Positions 20,750-28,713 of a DNA stretch of 64,000 nucleotides are shown here, piece after piece (the first letter of the stretch is position 1; each line of letters opens with the position of its first letter). The DNA is from CAVSUB01 sp963816725. GTDB taxonomy: Bacteria; Acidobacteriota; Vicinamibacteria; Vicinamibacterales; 2-12-FULL-66-21. Under the pieces are notes generated by a model. That model worked only from the letters and a program-made list of their open reading frames with translations. It did no database searches and was not told the origin of the DNA. The stretch is from the NCBI GenBank assembly GCA_963816725.1, contig CAWFMC010000008.1:372001-436000 (forward strand), given 5' to 3'. The position numbers and the translations under genes are program-made.

Positions 20750-21443
20750 GCAAGTGATCTGCCGCGGTGCGTGTGTAGGTTGACGATCCGCCGTCCCGAT
20801 AAAGCGCGTGCTGACGGATATGCTGTTCGACGCCGCTACTGACCAGTCCGGCGATCGACATCGAGGTTCGAAGGCGTCGTCGAATGTCGGTCGACGACAC
20901 GTCCGGCGTGTCCGCTGACACGAGGAAAATCCTCGTTCCGAAGCGTCCTGATCCGTCGATCGCTCCTGGTCGTGCCAGGCGCGGGGCCAGGGCCGGAATG
21001 CCCTCGATGAGCCGCGCCGTGTCGTAGCCTGGCCGGGACACCACCGCGAAGTTGGCCAGATCGAGCACCTGCGGATAGCGGTTCCAGGTCTCGATTTCTG
21101 CGAACGCGTCAGCGCCCAGAACAAAGAAAATCTGCGCTGCGCGCAGGCCCACGGCGTGGAAGCGATCCAGGGTGTCAGCCGTGTAGGACGTCCCCGGCGC
21201 GGTGAGCTCGACGTCGCTCGCTTCAAGGCCATCGATGCCGTTGACGGCGAGGGCAGTCATCGCGAAACGATGGAACGGGGACGCGGCAGGCTGGGTCGGG
21301 CGATGCGGCGGAACCCGTGACGGCACCAGCAGGGTGCGATCGAGACCGAGCGCGTGGCGTGCGGCACGCGCGGTCTCGACGTGCCCGACGTGCACGGGGT
21401 CGAGGGTGCCGCCGAGAATGCCAAGGCGGGCGCCAACGCTCAT
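20736..21443 (-). CDS. nadD: Nicotinate-nucleotide adenylyltransferase
   Basis: 235 residues. NAD biosynthesis: nicotinate mononucleotide plus ATP gives deamido-NAD. The nucleotidyltransferase motif is GGTLDPVHVGHVE (11-23), with Leu where Phe is usual. SYTADTLD, FFVLGADAF and the C-terminal VSSTDIRRRL (ISSTxIR equivalent) are present. The C-terminal end runs about 20 residues beyond HALYR. It starts 10 bases after obgE. Confidence 0.94.
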   Translation of the reverse strand: MSVGARLGILGGTLDPVHVGHVETARAARHALGLDRTLLVPSRVPPHRPTQPAASPFHRFAMTALAVNGIDGLEASDVELTAPGTSYTADTLDRFHAVGLRAAQIFFVLGADAFAEIETWNRYPQVLDLANFAVVSRPGYDTARLIEGIPALAPRLARPGAIDGSGRFGTRIFLVSADTPDVSSTDIRRRLRTSMSIAGLVSSGVEQHIRQHALYRDGGSSTYTRTAADHLHGQN

Positions 21444-21453
21444 TCAGCGAACA

Positions 21454-22551
21454 TCATTCAGTGTCGCGGTCTTGCCCGGCGGCCTCATCGTCGAGCGGCA
21501 GAGCGGAGGCGTCGCGTTCGCGGGCGGCGACGACCTCGCGCCACACGGCCTCGAGGAGCGGGTCCAGCCCGTCACCAGTGGCCGCAGAGACAGCGTAAAG
21601 CGGAATGCCGCGTGTGCGCAAATAGGCCTCGAGCCGGGCGAGCCGGTCCGGCTCGTCCAGCGCGTCGATCTTGTTGGCCGCGACCAGCTGCGGTTTGTCG
21701 GCGAGGCGATCGCCGGCCGCGTCGCGGCCCGGGAAGAGCTGCAGCTCGCGCCGGATCACCTCATAGTCCTCGATCGGGTCGCGGGCGGTCGTCGACGAAA
21801 CGTCGACGAGATGAACCAGCACCTTTGTTCGTTCCAGATGGCTCAGGAACCGGTGCCCCAGGCCATGCCCTTCGTGCGCACCTTCGATGAGGCCGGGCAC
21901 ATCGGCAACGACGAACGACCGGTGCCCCGACAATCCCACGACCCCGAGGTTCGGAACCAGCGTGGTGAACGGGTAGTCGGCGATCTTGGGGCGCGCTGCC
22001 GAGATCCGCGAGATCATGGTCGACTTGCCGGCATTCGGAAACCCCACCAGCCCCACGTCGGCGAGCAGCTTGAGGTGGAGCCGCAGGTCCTTCTCTTCAC
22101 CCGGAAGGCCCGGCTGCGTCTTGCGCGGCGCCCGGTTGGTCGACGTGGCGAACCGCGCGTTGCCCCATCCGCCGTTCCCGCCCTTGGCGATCACGACCTT
22201 CTCGCCGTCATCGGTCATGTCCGCGACCTGCACGAACTCACCATCGTCGCCTCGCTCGTACACGACGGTGCCGACGGGAACGTGCAAGGTCACATCCGGG
22301 CCGCTCTTGCCGGTCCGCAGCGAACCCTGGCCCTGCTGACCCTTGCCGGCCGCGAACAGCCGCTGGAACCGGAAGTTCAGCAGCGTATTCAGGTTGGCGC
22401 TGGCGACGATGAAGACCGAGCCGCCGCGGCCGCCGTCCCCGCCATCGGGACCCCCGCGAGGTATGAACTTCTCGCGCCGGAAGCTCATCGCTCCCGCGCC
22501 GCCGTGGCCGGCCTCTACGCGAACGTCGACTTCGTCGACAAAGGAGGACAT
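21454..22551 (-). CDS. obgE: GTPase ObgE/CgtA
   Basis: 365 residues from the ATG at 22551 (MSSFVDEVDVRVEAGHGG). The glycine-rich Obg fold covers about 1-158 (RGGPDGGDGGRGGSV). The GTPase domain has G1 GFPNAGKST, G2 DYPFTTLVPNLG, G3 DVPGLIEGAHEG, G4 NKID and G5 SAATGDGL. Obg is a ribosome-associated GTPase for large-subunit maturation. The C-terminus is short and acidic (LPLDDEAAGQDRDTE). It lies 101 bases after rpmA in the conserved rplU-rpmA-obgE order. Confidence 0.96.
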   Translation of the reverse strand: MSSFVDEVDVRVEAGHGGAGAMSFRREKFIPRGGPDGGDGGRGGSVFIVASANLNTLLNFRFQRLFAAGKGQQGQGSLRTGKSGPDVTLHVPVGTVVYERGDDGEFVQVADMTDDGEKVVIAKGGNGGWGNARFATSTNRAPRKTQPGLPGEEKDLRLHLKLLADVGLVGFPNAGKSTMISRISAARPKIADYPFTTLVPNLGVVGLSGHRSFVVADVPGLIEGAHEGHGLGHRFLSHLERTKVLVHLVDVSSTTARDPIEDYEVIRRELQLFPGRDAAGDRLADKPQLVAANKIDALDEPDRLARLEAYLRTRGIPLYAVSAATGDGLDPLLEAVWREVVAARERDASALPLDDEAAGQDRDTE

Positions 22552-22652
22552 ATCAGGTGCAGAGGGGTCGTGCGGCGGAGGAGGGGCAGTCGGGCAGCAC
22601 GCGAAGTGGAGGGCCGGCACCCGATGGTGCTGACCCCCGCATTACTGACGCG

Positions 22653-22934
22653 TTACTGCGGCGCGTCCGGCTGGACGGCTGCGAGCGGGTGCACGCTGAT
22701 GACGCGCCCGCGGGCGCCGTGATCGCTGAACTTCACCGTGCCGTCGATCTTCGCGAACAGCGTGTCGTCCTTGCCCAGGCCCACGTTCACGCCGGGCCTG
22801 AAACGGCGGCCGCGTTGCCGCACCAGGATCGAGCCGCCGGTCACGATGTTGCCGTCGAACCGCTTGACGCCGAGGCGCTGCGAATTGCTGTCGCGCCCGT
22901 TGCGCGAGCTGCCTTGACCTTTTTTGTGAGCCAT
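22653..22934 (-). CDS. rpmA: 50S ribosomal protein L27 (bL27)
   Basis: 93 residues with the standard bL27 sequence: MAHKKGQGSSRNGRDSNSQR, LGVKRFDGN, GSILVRQRGRRFRPG and GLGKDDTLFA. There is no cleavable N-terminal extension of the Firmicutes type. The ATG shares its A with the rplU stop (TAATG). Confidence 0.97.
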   Translation of the reverse strand: MAHKKGQGSSRNGRDSNSQRLGVKRFDGNIVTGGSILVRQRGRRFRPGVNVGLGKDDTLFAKIDGTVKFSDHGARGRVISVHPLAAVQPDAPQ

Positions 22935-23248
22935 TAGACCAGAATCTCCTTCACGCGGATGAGCGTGTAGGTGCTGCGATGTCCCTTGGTGCGGCGCATG
23001 CCCTTACGGCGCTTCTTCTTGAACACGCGGATCTTGGGGCCGCGCGACTCGCCGTCGACCACACCGACCACCCGGGCATTGGCGACGAACGGCGCGCCGG
23101 CGAGGACCTCGCCGCCATCCTTCTCGAGCAGCAGCACGCGGTCGATGCTGACTTCCTGACCCGGCTCGGCATTCACGCGATCAACGGTGACCACGGAGCC
23201 CGGCGTCACCTTGACCTGGCGCCCGCCGCTTTGAATCACTGCGAACAC
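22934..23248 (-). CDS. rplU: 50S ribosomal protein L21 (bL21)
   Basis: 104 residues from the GTG at 23248 (MFAVIQSGGRQVKVTPGSVV), with AAGGGGTGG just upstream as ribosome binding site. Longer in-frame starts up to 23305 add unconserved residues. The C-terminal signature is KIRVFKKKRRKGMRRTKGHR. It is the first gene of the operon rplU-rpmA-obgE-nadD-rsfS-comF. A TTAATACT on the minus strand near 23312-23319 could hold the -10. Confidence 0.95.
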   Translation of the reverse strand: MFAVIQSGGRQVKVTPGSVVTVDRVNAEPGQEVSIDRVLLLEKDGGEVLAGAPFVANARVVGVVDGESRGPKIRVFKKKRRKGMRRTKGHRSTYTLIRVKEILV

Positions 23249-23348
23249 AGTCCACCCCTTCGCCGTCGGCCGTACACACGGCCCGCGCGATCGCGCCACC
23301 GGCAAAGTATTAAGACTACCACGGGAACGCGGTTGGAGTCGACGGGGA

Positions 23349-23445
23349 CCAGGGTTCTAGGGTTCGGAGGGTTCGATGGGTTCGATGGTTCGACGGGTGT
23401 TGGTTCCGGAGCTCGCGAGGTTCGGCCGGTTCGGGCGGTTGTTCC
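23349..23445. repeat. GGTTC/GAACC-type degenerate repeat array
   Basis: About ten copies of GGTTC, mostly as GGTTCG or GGTTCGA, spaced 8-15 bases in plus orientation. They fall between the rplU promoter region and the 3' end of the lipoprotein gene. The motif is the reverse complement of that at 6467-6517. Confidence 0.75.
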
Positions 23446-23471
23446 GACACCGTCAGCGCTAGCCGGCCGTG

Positions 23472-24329
23472 CTACTTGAGGAGGATCCGGGAGCCGCGCA
23501 CCTTTTGCGTGCTCAACGCGTTCAGGAAGCTCGGGATCAGCTTGTCCATCAACTCGAAGTACGACGACAGCGCCGGCGTGTTCTGCTGCGCGTTGTAGAG
23601 GACCTGTTCGTTGAAGGTCTCGGAGTAGAGCGTCGCGCCGGTGCGGCCGTCGATGAAGATGAACTTCGGCCGGAGGATGAATCCTTTGCGCTCCTGGAAG
23701 GTGCGGACGGGCACGACCCGGCGGCGGCCGAACTGGTCGTACTCCTCGCGCTCCGACATCACGAACCCCGACGTCTGGGTCGGCGTGAAGAGCACGGTGC
23801 CGGTGACGATCAGCGGGTTCTGATATTCCTCGCCGAGCTTCTTCCAGAACGCGGTATTCGCGAAGATGGCCTGAAACTTCTCGAGATCCTTTTCGCTGCG
23901 GATCTTGGCGTCCGGGTCCGCCGCGGCCGGACGCTCCGGGAGCTGCGCCACGGGGGCGGGTTGCTGACCGTCGGCGGCGCCGCCGGACGACCCCGGAGCA
24001 GAGGGCTTCGGAGCAGGTGTTTCGCGGCCCGAGCCCTCGTTGGCGAGGGCGGCGAGGCCGAGGGCATCCGCCTCGATCACGCGCAGGTTGGACTTCGATC
24101 GGAGCTGGCTGCGGAGGAGCCGTACCGTCTCGAGGTTCGCGTCCACGTCTTCGGTGCCGCCGCCGATGAACCCGGCGACCAGCACGCGCGTGAACGGCGA
24201 GACATCCATCTTCGGCTGGATCGGGGTCTCGATCGGGATCTCGAAGAAGTTCGTGCAGGCGGCAGCGCCGCACAACACGGCCACGCCGAGCGCCACGCTA
24301 ACGATCCGTGCGGCGTTTCGCGCGATCAT
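23472..24329 (-). CDS. Probable lipoprotein of unknown function (285 aa)
   Basis: It has an N-terminal signal (IVSVALGVAVLCGAAAC) with Cys at 25. The lipobox AAAC is weak, so attachment is probable rather than certain. A disordered Ala/Pro/Gly linker at about 105-140 follows a first domain (SPFTRVLVAGFIGGG, VRLLRSQLRSKSNLRVIEAD). The pattern of a small ABC-like first domain and IVTGTVLFTPTQ, IFIDGRTGATLYSETFNEQVLYN resembles CsgG/TolB-N-type periplasmic proteins, but the match is too weak for a name. Its start overlaps the TPR gene stop by 32 bases, so the two are probably co-expressed. Confidence 0.7.
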   Translation of the reverse strand: MIARNAARIVSVALGVAVLCGAAACTNFFEIPIETPIQPKMDVSPFTRVLVAGFIGGGTEDVDANLETVRLLRSQLRSKSNLRVIEADALGLAALANEGSGRETPAPKPSAPGSSGGAADGQQPAPVAQLPERPAAADPDAKIRSEKDLEKFQAIFANTAFWKKLGEEYQNPLIVTGTVLFTPTQTSGFVMSEREEYDQFGRRRVVPVRTFQERKGFILRPKFIFIDGRTGATLYSETFNEQVLYNAQQNTPALSSYFELMDKLIPSFLNALSTQKVRGSRILLK

Positions 24330-24654
24330 TGATTTCTTTGAAGAGGTCGTAGTTCTGCCGGATCATCTGGTTCTTCGGATCGAGCTGCACGGCCTTTTCG
24401 TAAGCCTTCTGGGCTTCCGGGAAGTTGCCTTGCTGTTCGTAGGCGATCGCCAGGTTGTTCCACGCCGCGGCGTACGTGGGATCGATCTCGGTCGCCTTGA
24501 TCCAGCGATAGGTCGCTTCTTTCCAGAGGCCGTTTTGCGCGACCTTGATGCCGAAGTCGACCTGTTCCTTCGCCTGCGAGCGCGCATCCGCTGCCACCGC
24601 CGAGGGTGCGAACGCCACGACCGCCGCCGCAACGATCATCGCTCGAAAAAACAT
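24298..24654 (-). CDS. Small secreted TPR-repeat protein
   Basis: 118 residues from the ATG at 24654. The signal peptide is FRAMIVAAAVVAFAPSAVAA (about 3-22). Two TPR units follow: EQVDFGIKVAQNGLWKEATY and AAAWNNLAIAYEQQGNFPEAQ, then AYEKAVQLDPKN. TPR proteins mediate protein contacts; the partner is likely the overlapping downstream lipoprotein. An in-frame extension to 24834 crosses the presumed promoter region and is not used. Confidence 0.8.
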   Translation of the reverse strand: MFFRAMIVAAAVVAFAPSAVAADARSQAKEQVDFGIKVAQNGLWKEATYRWIKATEIDPTYAAAWNNLAIAYEQQGNFPEAQKAYEKAVQLDPKNQMIRQNYDLFKEINDRAKRRTDR

Positions 24655-24818
24655 GGCAGGTCCATCCACTATAGCGACCGTTCCGGTGTGCCGCAAGCGG
24701 TTTCGCGCCGAAGAAAAGCAAGCCGCATGCCCGCCTCCTCGGCCGTGAACGGGCGCCGAACCCCCCGGATACCGGCGGTTTTCGTAAGGCGCCGACCGCA
24801 GCCCGTAACCCGCCGACG

Positions 24819-24847
24819 TTCCCACTCCGGACAAACCCTCCTATAAT
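24819..24847 (+). promoter_or_regulatory. Candidate sigma-70 promoter for dprA
   Basis: TTCCCA (24819-24824), a 17-base spacer and a perfect TATAAT (24842-24847). It lies 60 bases before the dprA ATG and stands out in GC-rich sequence. Confidence 0.6.
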
Positions 24848-24907
24848 CCGGACAGAGGTCGGGCCGCCCCAACTGCATCGCGCAGCCCGGGACAGGCCTG
24901 CCGTCCC

Positions 24908-25987
24908 ATGGCCGCGCGGCGTGACGGGCTCATCATGACCCTGCCGCTCGCCGTCGCCGCCTCTCTCATTCCCGCCTCACGCACCCGCGTCGCCACGCTG
25001 TTCAAGGCACACCGGCACGAACCGGACGATCTGGCACTCCGCCTGGTGCTTGACGCCTGTGGTCTGCCGGACGGCACTGCCGACGCTGCCTGGGCCGCGG
25101 CCGACGCGCTCCTCGCCGCCGCCGCCCGCAGCGACATCCTCCCGATTCCGTGGTTCGATCCAGCCTACCCGGCGCTCCTCGACTGCATTCCCGACCCGCC
25201 GCCGGTGCTCTGGCTGCGCGGCGACCCGGACGTCCTCCGCAAGCCGGCGGTCGCCATCGTCGGATCCCGGGGCGCCACGGACTACGCCCGGCAGGTCGCG
25301 CGGCGGCTCGGTGCCGAGCTCGCCACCCAGGGGGTCGTCGTCACCAGCGGTCTGGCCCGAGGGGCGGACTCGGCGGCTCACAGCGGCGCTCTCGATGTGG
25401 CGGGGATCACCGTCGCGATCCTGGGCTGCGGCCCTGATCGCGTGTATCCGGCCGAGCACGCGTCTCTGGCACGCTCGATCAGCCGTCAAGGGGCCGTGGT
25501 CAGCGAGCTCGGGCCCGGCGCACCGCCGCTACCCGAACACTTTCCGCTGCGGAACCGGATCATCAGCGGGCTCTCGCTGGCCGTGGTCGTGGTCGAGGCA
25601 TCCGAGAAGAGCGGATCCCTGATCACGGCGCGCTATGCGGCCGAGCAGGGGCGCGATGTCATGGCCGTGCCGGGCAGCGTCCTGTCGGGGCGCAACCGCG
25701 GCTCGCACGGCCTGCTCAAGGACGGGGCCAAGATCGTCGAAACCGCCGAGGACATCCTCGACGGTCTCGGGTGGGTCACATCGCCGACGACTCCCACGCC
25801 AACGCCAGCACGCACGACCGACCCGGTGCTCGCGCGGATGGAGGAAGGGGAGCGCTACCGGCTCGACGATCTGATCGAGGCGACCGGGCTGACAGGATCG
25901 CGGCTCCTCACGCGCCTCACCGAGCTCGAGCTGCAGGGCAAGGTGATCAGCGCCGGCGGGCTTTTCGGGCGAGCTCCGGGAACGTGA
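24908..25987 (+). CDS. dprA: DNA processing protein DprA
   Basis: 359 residues. DprA loads RecA on incoming single-stranded DNA during transformation. The Rossmann-like domain carries AIVGSRGATDYARQVARRLG, SGLARGADSAAH, LGCGPDRVYPAEH and PLRNRIISGLS, then VVVVEASEKSGSLITARYAAEQGRDV and GLLKDGAKIV. A C-terminal winged-helix domain is at about 305-355 (YRLDDLIEATGLTGSRLLTRLTELELQGKV). The ATG at 24908 or the ATG at 24935 could be used. With comF nearby it hints at competence. Confidence 0.94.
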   Translation: MAARRDGLIMTLPLAVAASLIPASRTRVATLFKAHRHEPDDLALRLVLDACGLPDGTADAAWAAADALLAAAARSDILPIPWFDPAYPALLDCIPDPPPVLWLRGDPDVLRKPAVAIVGSRGATDYARQVARRLGAELATQGVVVTSGLARGADSAAHSGALDVAGITVAILGCGPDRVYPAEHASLARSISRQGAVVSELGPGAPPLPEHFPLRNRIISGLSLAVVVVEASEKSGSLITARYAAEQGRDVMAVPGSVLSGRNRGSHGLLKDGAKIVETAEDILDGLGWVTSPTTPTPTPARTTDPVLARMEEGERYRLDDLIEATGLTGSRLLTRLTELELQGKVISAGGLFGRAPGT

Positions 25988-26041
25988 CAGCGGCAGCGCT
26001 TCTGTTAACGTAGGACGGTTCGGGATATCCGGCAACGAATC

Positions 26042-27508
26042 ATGGCTCGACTTCACATCATCGGCGGCGGTCTCGCCGGGAGCGAAGCGGCGTGGCAGGC
26101 TGCGTCGGCGGGCGTGTCTGTCGTGCTGCACGAGATGCGTCCGGTCCGCGCGACCGACGTGCACAAGACCGATCAGCTCGCGGAGCTGGTCTGCAGCAAC
26201 TCGTTCCGCGGCGACAAGCTGGATAACGCCGTCGGCGTGCTGAAGGAAGAAATGCGCCGGCTCGGATCGGTGGTGATGCGCGCCGCCGAGATGAGCCGGG
26301 TTCCGGCGGGCGCGGCGCTGGCGGTGGACCGGCAGCGCTTTTCCGGCGAGGTGACGCGTCTGGTCTCGGCCCACCCGCGTATTGCCGTCGTGCGCGAGGA
26401 GATTCCAGCCGTTCCGAGCGGGCTCGACGGTCCGGTCATCGTGGCGACCGGGCCACTGACCTCGCCGTCGCTCTCGGCCGACATCGCCTCCCTGATCGGC
26501 ACCGGCCATCTCTATTTCTACGATGCGATCAGCCCGATAGTGCTCTCGGAGAGCATCGACAGGAGCAAGGTATTCCGGGCGTCGCGATGGGGCCGCAGCC
26601 TCCGCGGCAATGATTCGCCGGGTCCAGCACCAGCCGGCCCTGCCTGCGGGACGGACGACGGGGAAGGGGATTATCTGAACTGCCCGTTCACCGCCGAGGA
26701 GTATCAGGTCTTCTACGACGCGCTCATGAGCGCCGAGAAGGCCCCGCTGCACGAATTCGACGACGCGAAGTTCTTCGAGGGGTGTCTGCCAATCGAGGTG
26801 ATGGCCGGCCGCGGAGTGGACACGTTGCGCTTCGGTCCGATGAAGCCGGTCGGCCTGCCGGATCCGCGCACGGGACGCGAGGCGTACGCCGTCGTGCAGC
26901 TCCGGCAGGACACGCTCGCGGGTGATCACTTCAGCCTGGTGGGGTTCCAGACACAAATGAAATGGGGCGAGCAGGCGCGGGTGCTGAAACTGATTCCGGG
27001 CCTGGAGAACGCCGAGTTCGTCCGATTCGGCATGATCCATCGCAACACCTACATCAACGGCCCCACAGTCCTGCGCGAGACCTGGCAGACGCGGACGCGC
27101 GACGACTTGTTCTTCGCCGGGCAAATCTCCGGCGTCGAGGGATACGTGGAGTCAGCGGCCTCGGGGCTGATGGCCGGCCGCAACGCCGCGGCACTGATCG
27201 AAGGACGCGCGCTGCAGGTGCCGCCGAGGACGACGGCGCTCGGCGCGCTGGCGTACTACGTGTCGCACGCCGATCCGAAGCACTACCAGCCGACGAACAT
27301 CACCTTCGGCATCATGCCCGACCTGGACGAGGCGACGTTCCGGCGCATCCGCACTCCGGATGGACGTCGGCCGAGCCGCAAGGAAGCGCGCAAGATCGCG
27401 CACGGCGCTCGTGCGCTCGCGGATCTGGACGCCTGGATGCACGCCTGCGGCATTGTCGCCGCGCCGGTGGAACAGGCGGCGCTCGCCACGGATGCCGCTC
27501 GTGAATGA
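26042..27508 (+). CDS. trmFO: tRNA (uracil-54-C5)-methyltransferase, folate dependent
   Basis: 488 residues. It uses methylenetetrahydrofolate and FADH2 to make ribothymidine at U54 in the tRNA T-loop. The FAD loop is IGGGLAGSEAAWQAA (7-21). Family blocks include HEMRP, ELVCSNSFRGD (the catalytic Cys region), YFYDAISPIV, DYLNCPFTAEEY, LPIEVMAGRG, LRFGPMKPVGL and FAGQISGVEGYVESAASG. A Gly/Pro-rich insertion of about 20 residues (NDSPGPAPAGPACG, about 192-205) is longer than in typical members. It ends 7 bases before xerC. Confidence 0.95.
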   Translation: MARLHIIGGGLAGSEAAWQAASAGVSVVLHEMRPVRATDVHKTDQLAELVCSNSFRGDKLDNAVGVLKEEMRRLGSVVMRAAEMSRVPAGAALAVDRQRFSGEVTRLVSAHPRIAVVREEIPAVPSGLDGPVIVATGPLTSPSLSADIASLIGTGHLYFYDAISPIVLSESIDRSKVFRASRWGRSLRGNDSPGPAPAGPACGTDDGEGDYLNCPFTAEEYQVFYDALMSAEKAPLHEFDDAKFFEGCLPIEVMAGRGVDTLRFGPMKPVGLPDPRTGREAYAVVQLRQDTLAGDHFSLVGFQTQMKWGEQARVLKLIPGLENAEFVRFGMIHRNTYINGPTVLRETWQTRTRDDLFFAGQISGVEGYVESAASGLMAGRNAAALIEGRALQVPPRTTALGALAYYVSHADPKHYQPTNITFGIMPDLDEATFRRIRTPDGRRPSRKEARKIAHGARALADLDAWMHACGIVAAPVEQAALATDAARE

Positions 27509-27515
27509 CGACTCG

Positions 27516-28586
27516 ATGAAGGAGCAGATCGAAGCCTTTCTCGAACACCTGCGACTCAACGACAACGCCTCGCTGCACACGGTGCGCGCCTACGAATCCG
27601 ATCTCGCCCAGTTCGTCGCGTTCGTCGCCGCAGCCTCGGGACGTCGCCGGGCCGAACTGCTGCCGGCGGACTTCGACCACCAGCAGATCCGCGCGTTCCT
27701 CGGCGACCTGCACAAGCGCGGCAACACGCGCTCGTCGGCGGCCCGCAAGCTCGCGGCGATTCGCGCGCTTGGCCGCTATCTCCGACGTGAAGGCGTCGTC
27801 GAGGGTGATCCTGCGGCCCTCGTCGGTACTCCGCGGCGCGAGCATCGCCTGCCGGCCCATCTCGGCGAAGCGGAGATGTCGCAGCTGTTGGAGATGCCCG
27901 ACGCGACCCAGCCGCTCGGCCGCCGCGACCGTGCCATCCTCGAGCTGTTCTACGCCTCGGGCCTGCGTCTCAGTGAGCTCGTCGGTCTCGACGTCGACGA
28001 TGTGAATCTGAGTGGACGGGTGGTCCGCGTGCTGGGCAAGGGGCGCAAGGAGCGGATCGTTCCGTTCAACCGCTCGACCGAAGCGGCGCTCCGGGCCTGG
28101 CTGCAGGACTGGGGGACGATCATCGAGGCCGGCGCCGAACCCGCGCCGGCCGGCGGCGGGACTCGGGACTCGGGACTCGGGGCTCGAAAATCCGGTGCCT
28201 CGACGAAGGTTCCCGCCGTCGCCCTGCGGACGTTCGCTGCGAGAACCAGAACCTCCGGATCCCGGATCCCGGATCCCGGATCCCGAACCGCGAGCGCGCG
28301 GAAACGCGCGAACCCCCTCTTCCTGAACTATCAGGGCACGCGCCTGTCAACGCGCAGCGTCGACCGGCTGGTACGACGCTATGTCGCGGCCTGCAGCACG
28401 CGGTTCGGGATCAGCCCGCACGCGCTGCGCCACTCGTTCGCGACGCATCTGCTCGAACGCGGCGCGGATCTCAGGGCGATTCAGGAGCTCCTGGGGCATG
28501 CGCGTCTGAGCACCACGCAGCGGTACACGCACGTGAACGCGGCGCAGCTGCTCGAGACGTACCGGAAGGCGCATCCGAAGGCGTGA
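27516..28586 (+). CDS. xerC: Tyrosine recombinase XerC, with repeat-derived insertion
   Basis: 356 residues from the ATG at 27516 (MKEQIEAFLEHLRLNDNASL); starts at 27492 or 27501 are possible. It resolves chromosome dimers at dif with XerD. The N-terminal SAM-like core-binding domain has SLHTVRAYESDLAQF and TRSSAARKLAAIRALG. Catalytic residues are present: Arg in YASGLRLSEL, Lys in GKGRKER, HxxR in HALRHSFATHLLERG, His in LGHARLSTTQ and Tyr in RYTHVNA. About 60 residues between WLQDWG and PLFLNYQG are extra. They are encoded by 7-bp repeats (28158-28283), where XerC normally has a short loop. Confidence 0.93.
   Translation: MKEQIEAFLEHLRLNDNASLHTVRAYESDLAQFVAFVAAASGRRRAELLPADFDHQQIRAFLGDLHKRGNTRSSAARKLAAIRALGRYLRREGVVEGDPAALVGTPRREHRLPAHLGEAEMSQLLEMPDATQPLGRRDRAILELFYASGLRLSELVGLDVDDVNLSGRVVRVLGKGRKERIVPFNRSTEAALRAWLQDWGTIIEAGAEPAPAGGGTRDSGLGARKSGASTKVPAVALRTFAARTRTSGSRIPDPGSRTASARKRANPLFLNYQGTRLSTRSVDRLVRRYVAACSTRFGISPHALRHSFATHLLERGADLRAIQELLGHARLSTTQRYTHVNAAQLLETYRKAHPKA
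28158..28283. repeat. Two 7-bp tandem repeat blocks inside xerC
   Basis: GGGACTC repeats four times at 28158-28185 (the last unit is GGGGCTC). CGGATCC repeats four times at 28256-28283, followed by CGAACC. Period 7 is not a multiple of 3, yet the frame stays open and the gene keeps its catalytic residues on both sides. Confidence 0.85.
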
Positions 28587-28610
28587 CCCGCTGCGCGGGC
28601 GACGATGTCC

Positions 28611-28705
28611 CAGCTTCCAGCTTCCAGCTTCCAGCTGGACTCCAGAACCCCGAACCCTGGAACCTAGCTGGGAGCTGGAAGCCGGAAGCTGGAAGCTGGA
28701 AGCTG
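28611..28705. repeat. CAGCTTCC inverted repeat between xerC and ntrC-like gene
   Basis: CAGCTTCC-period arrays: the left arm at 28611-28632 and the right arm at 28684-28705 are perfect 22-base reverse complements. The 51-base centre contains GAACCC motifs. It sits between two convergent genes and could fold as a long hairpin ending transcription from both sides. Confidence 0.85.
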
Positions 28706-28713
28706 CGTAGTAC

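Noticed and set aside
20750..21232. N-terminal extension of rsfS
   Set aside because: The extension is the wrong-frame reading of nadD; the conserved RsfS start is at 20749.
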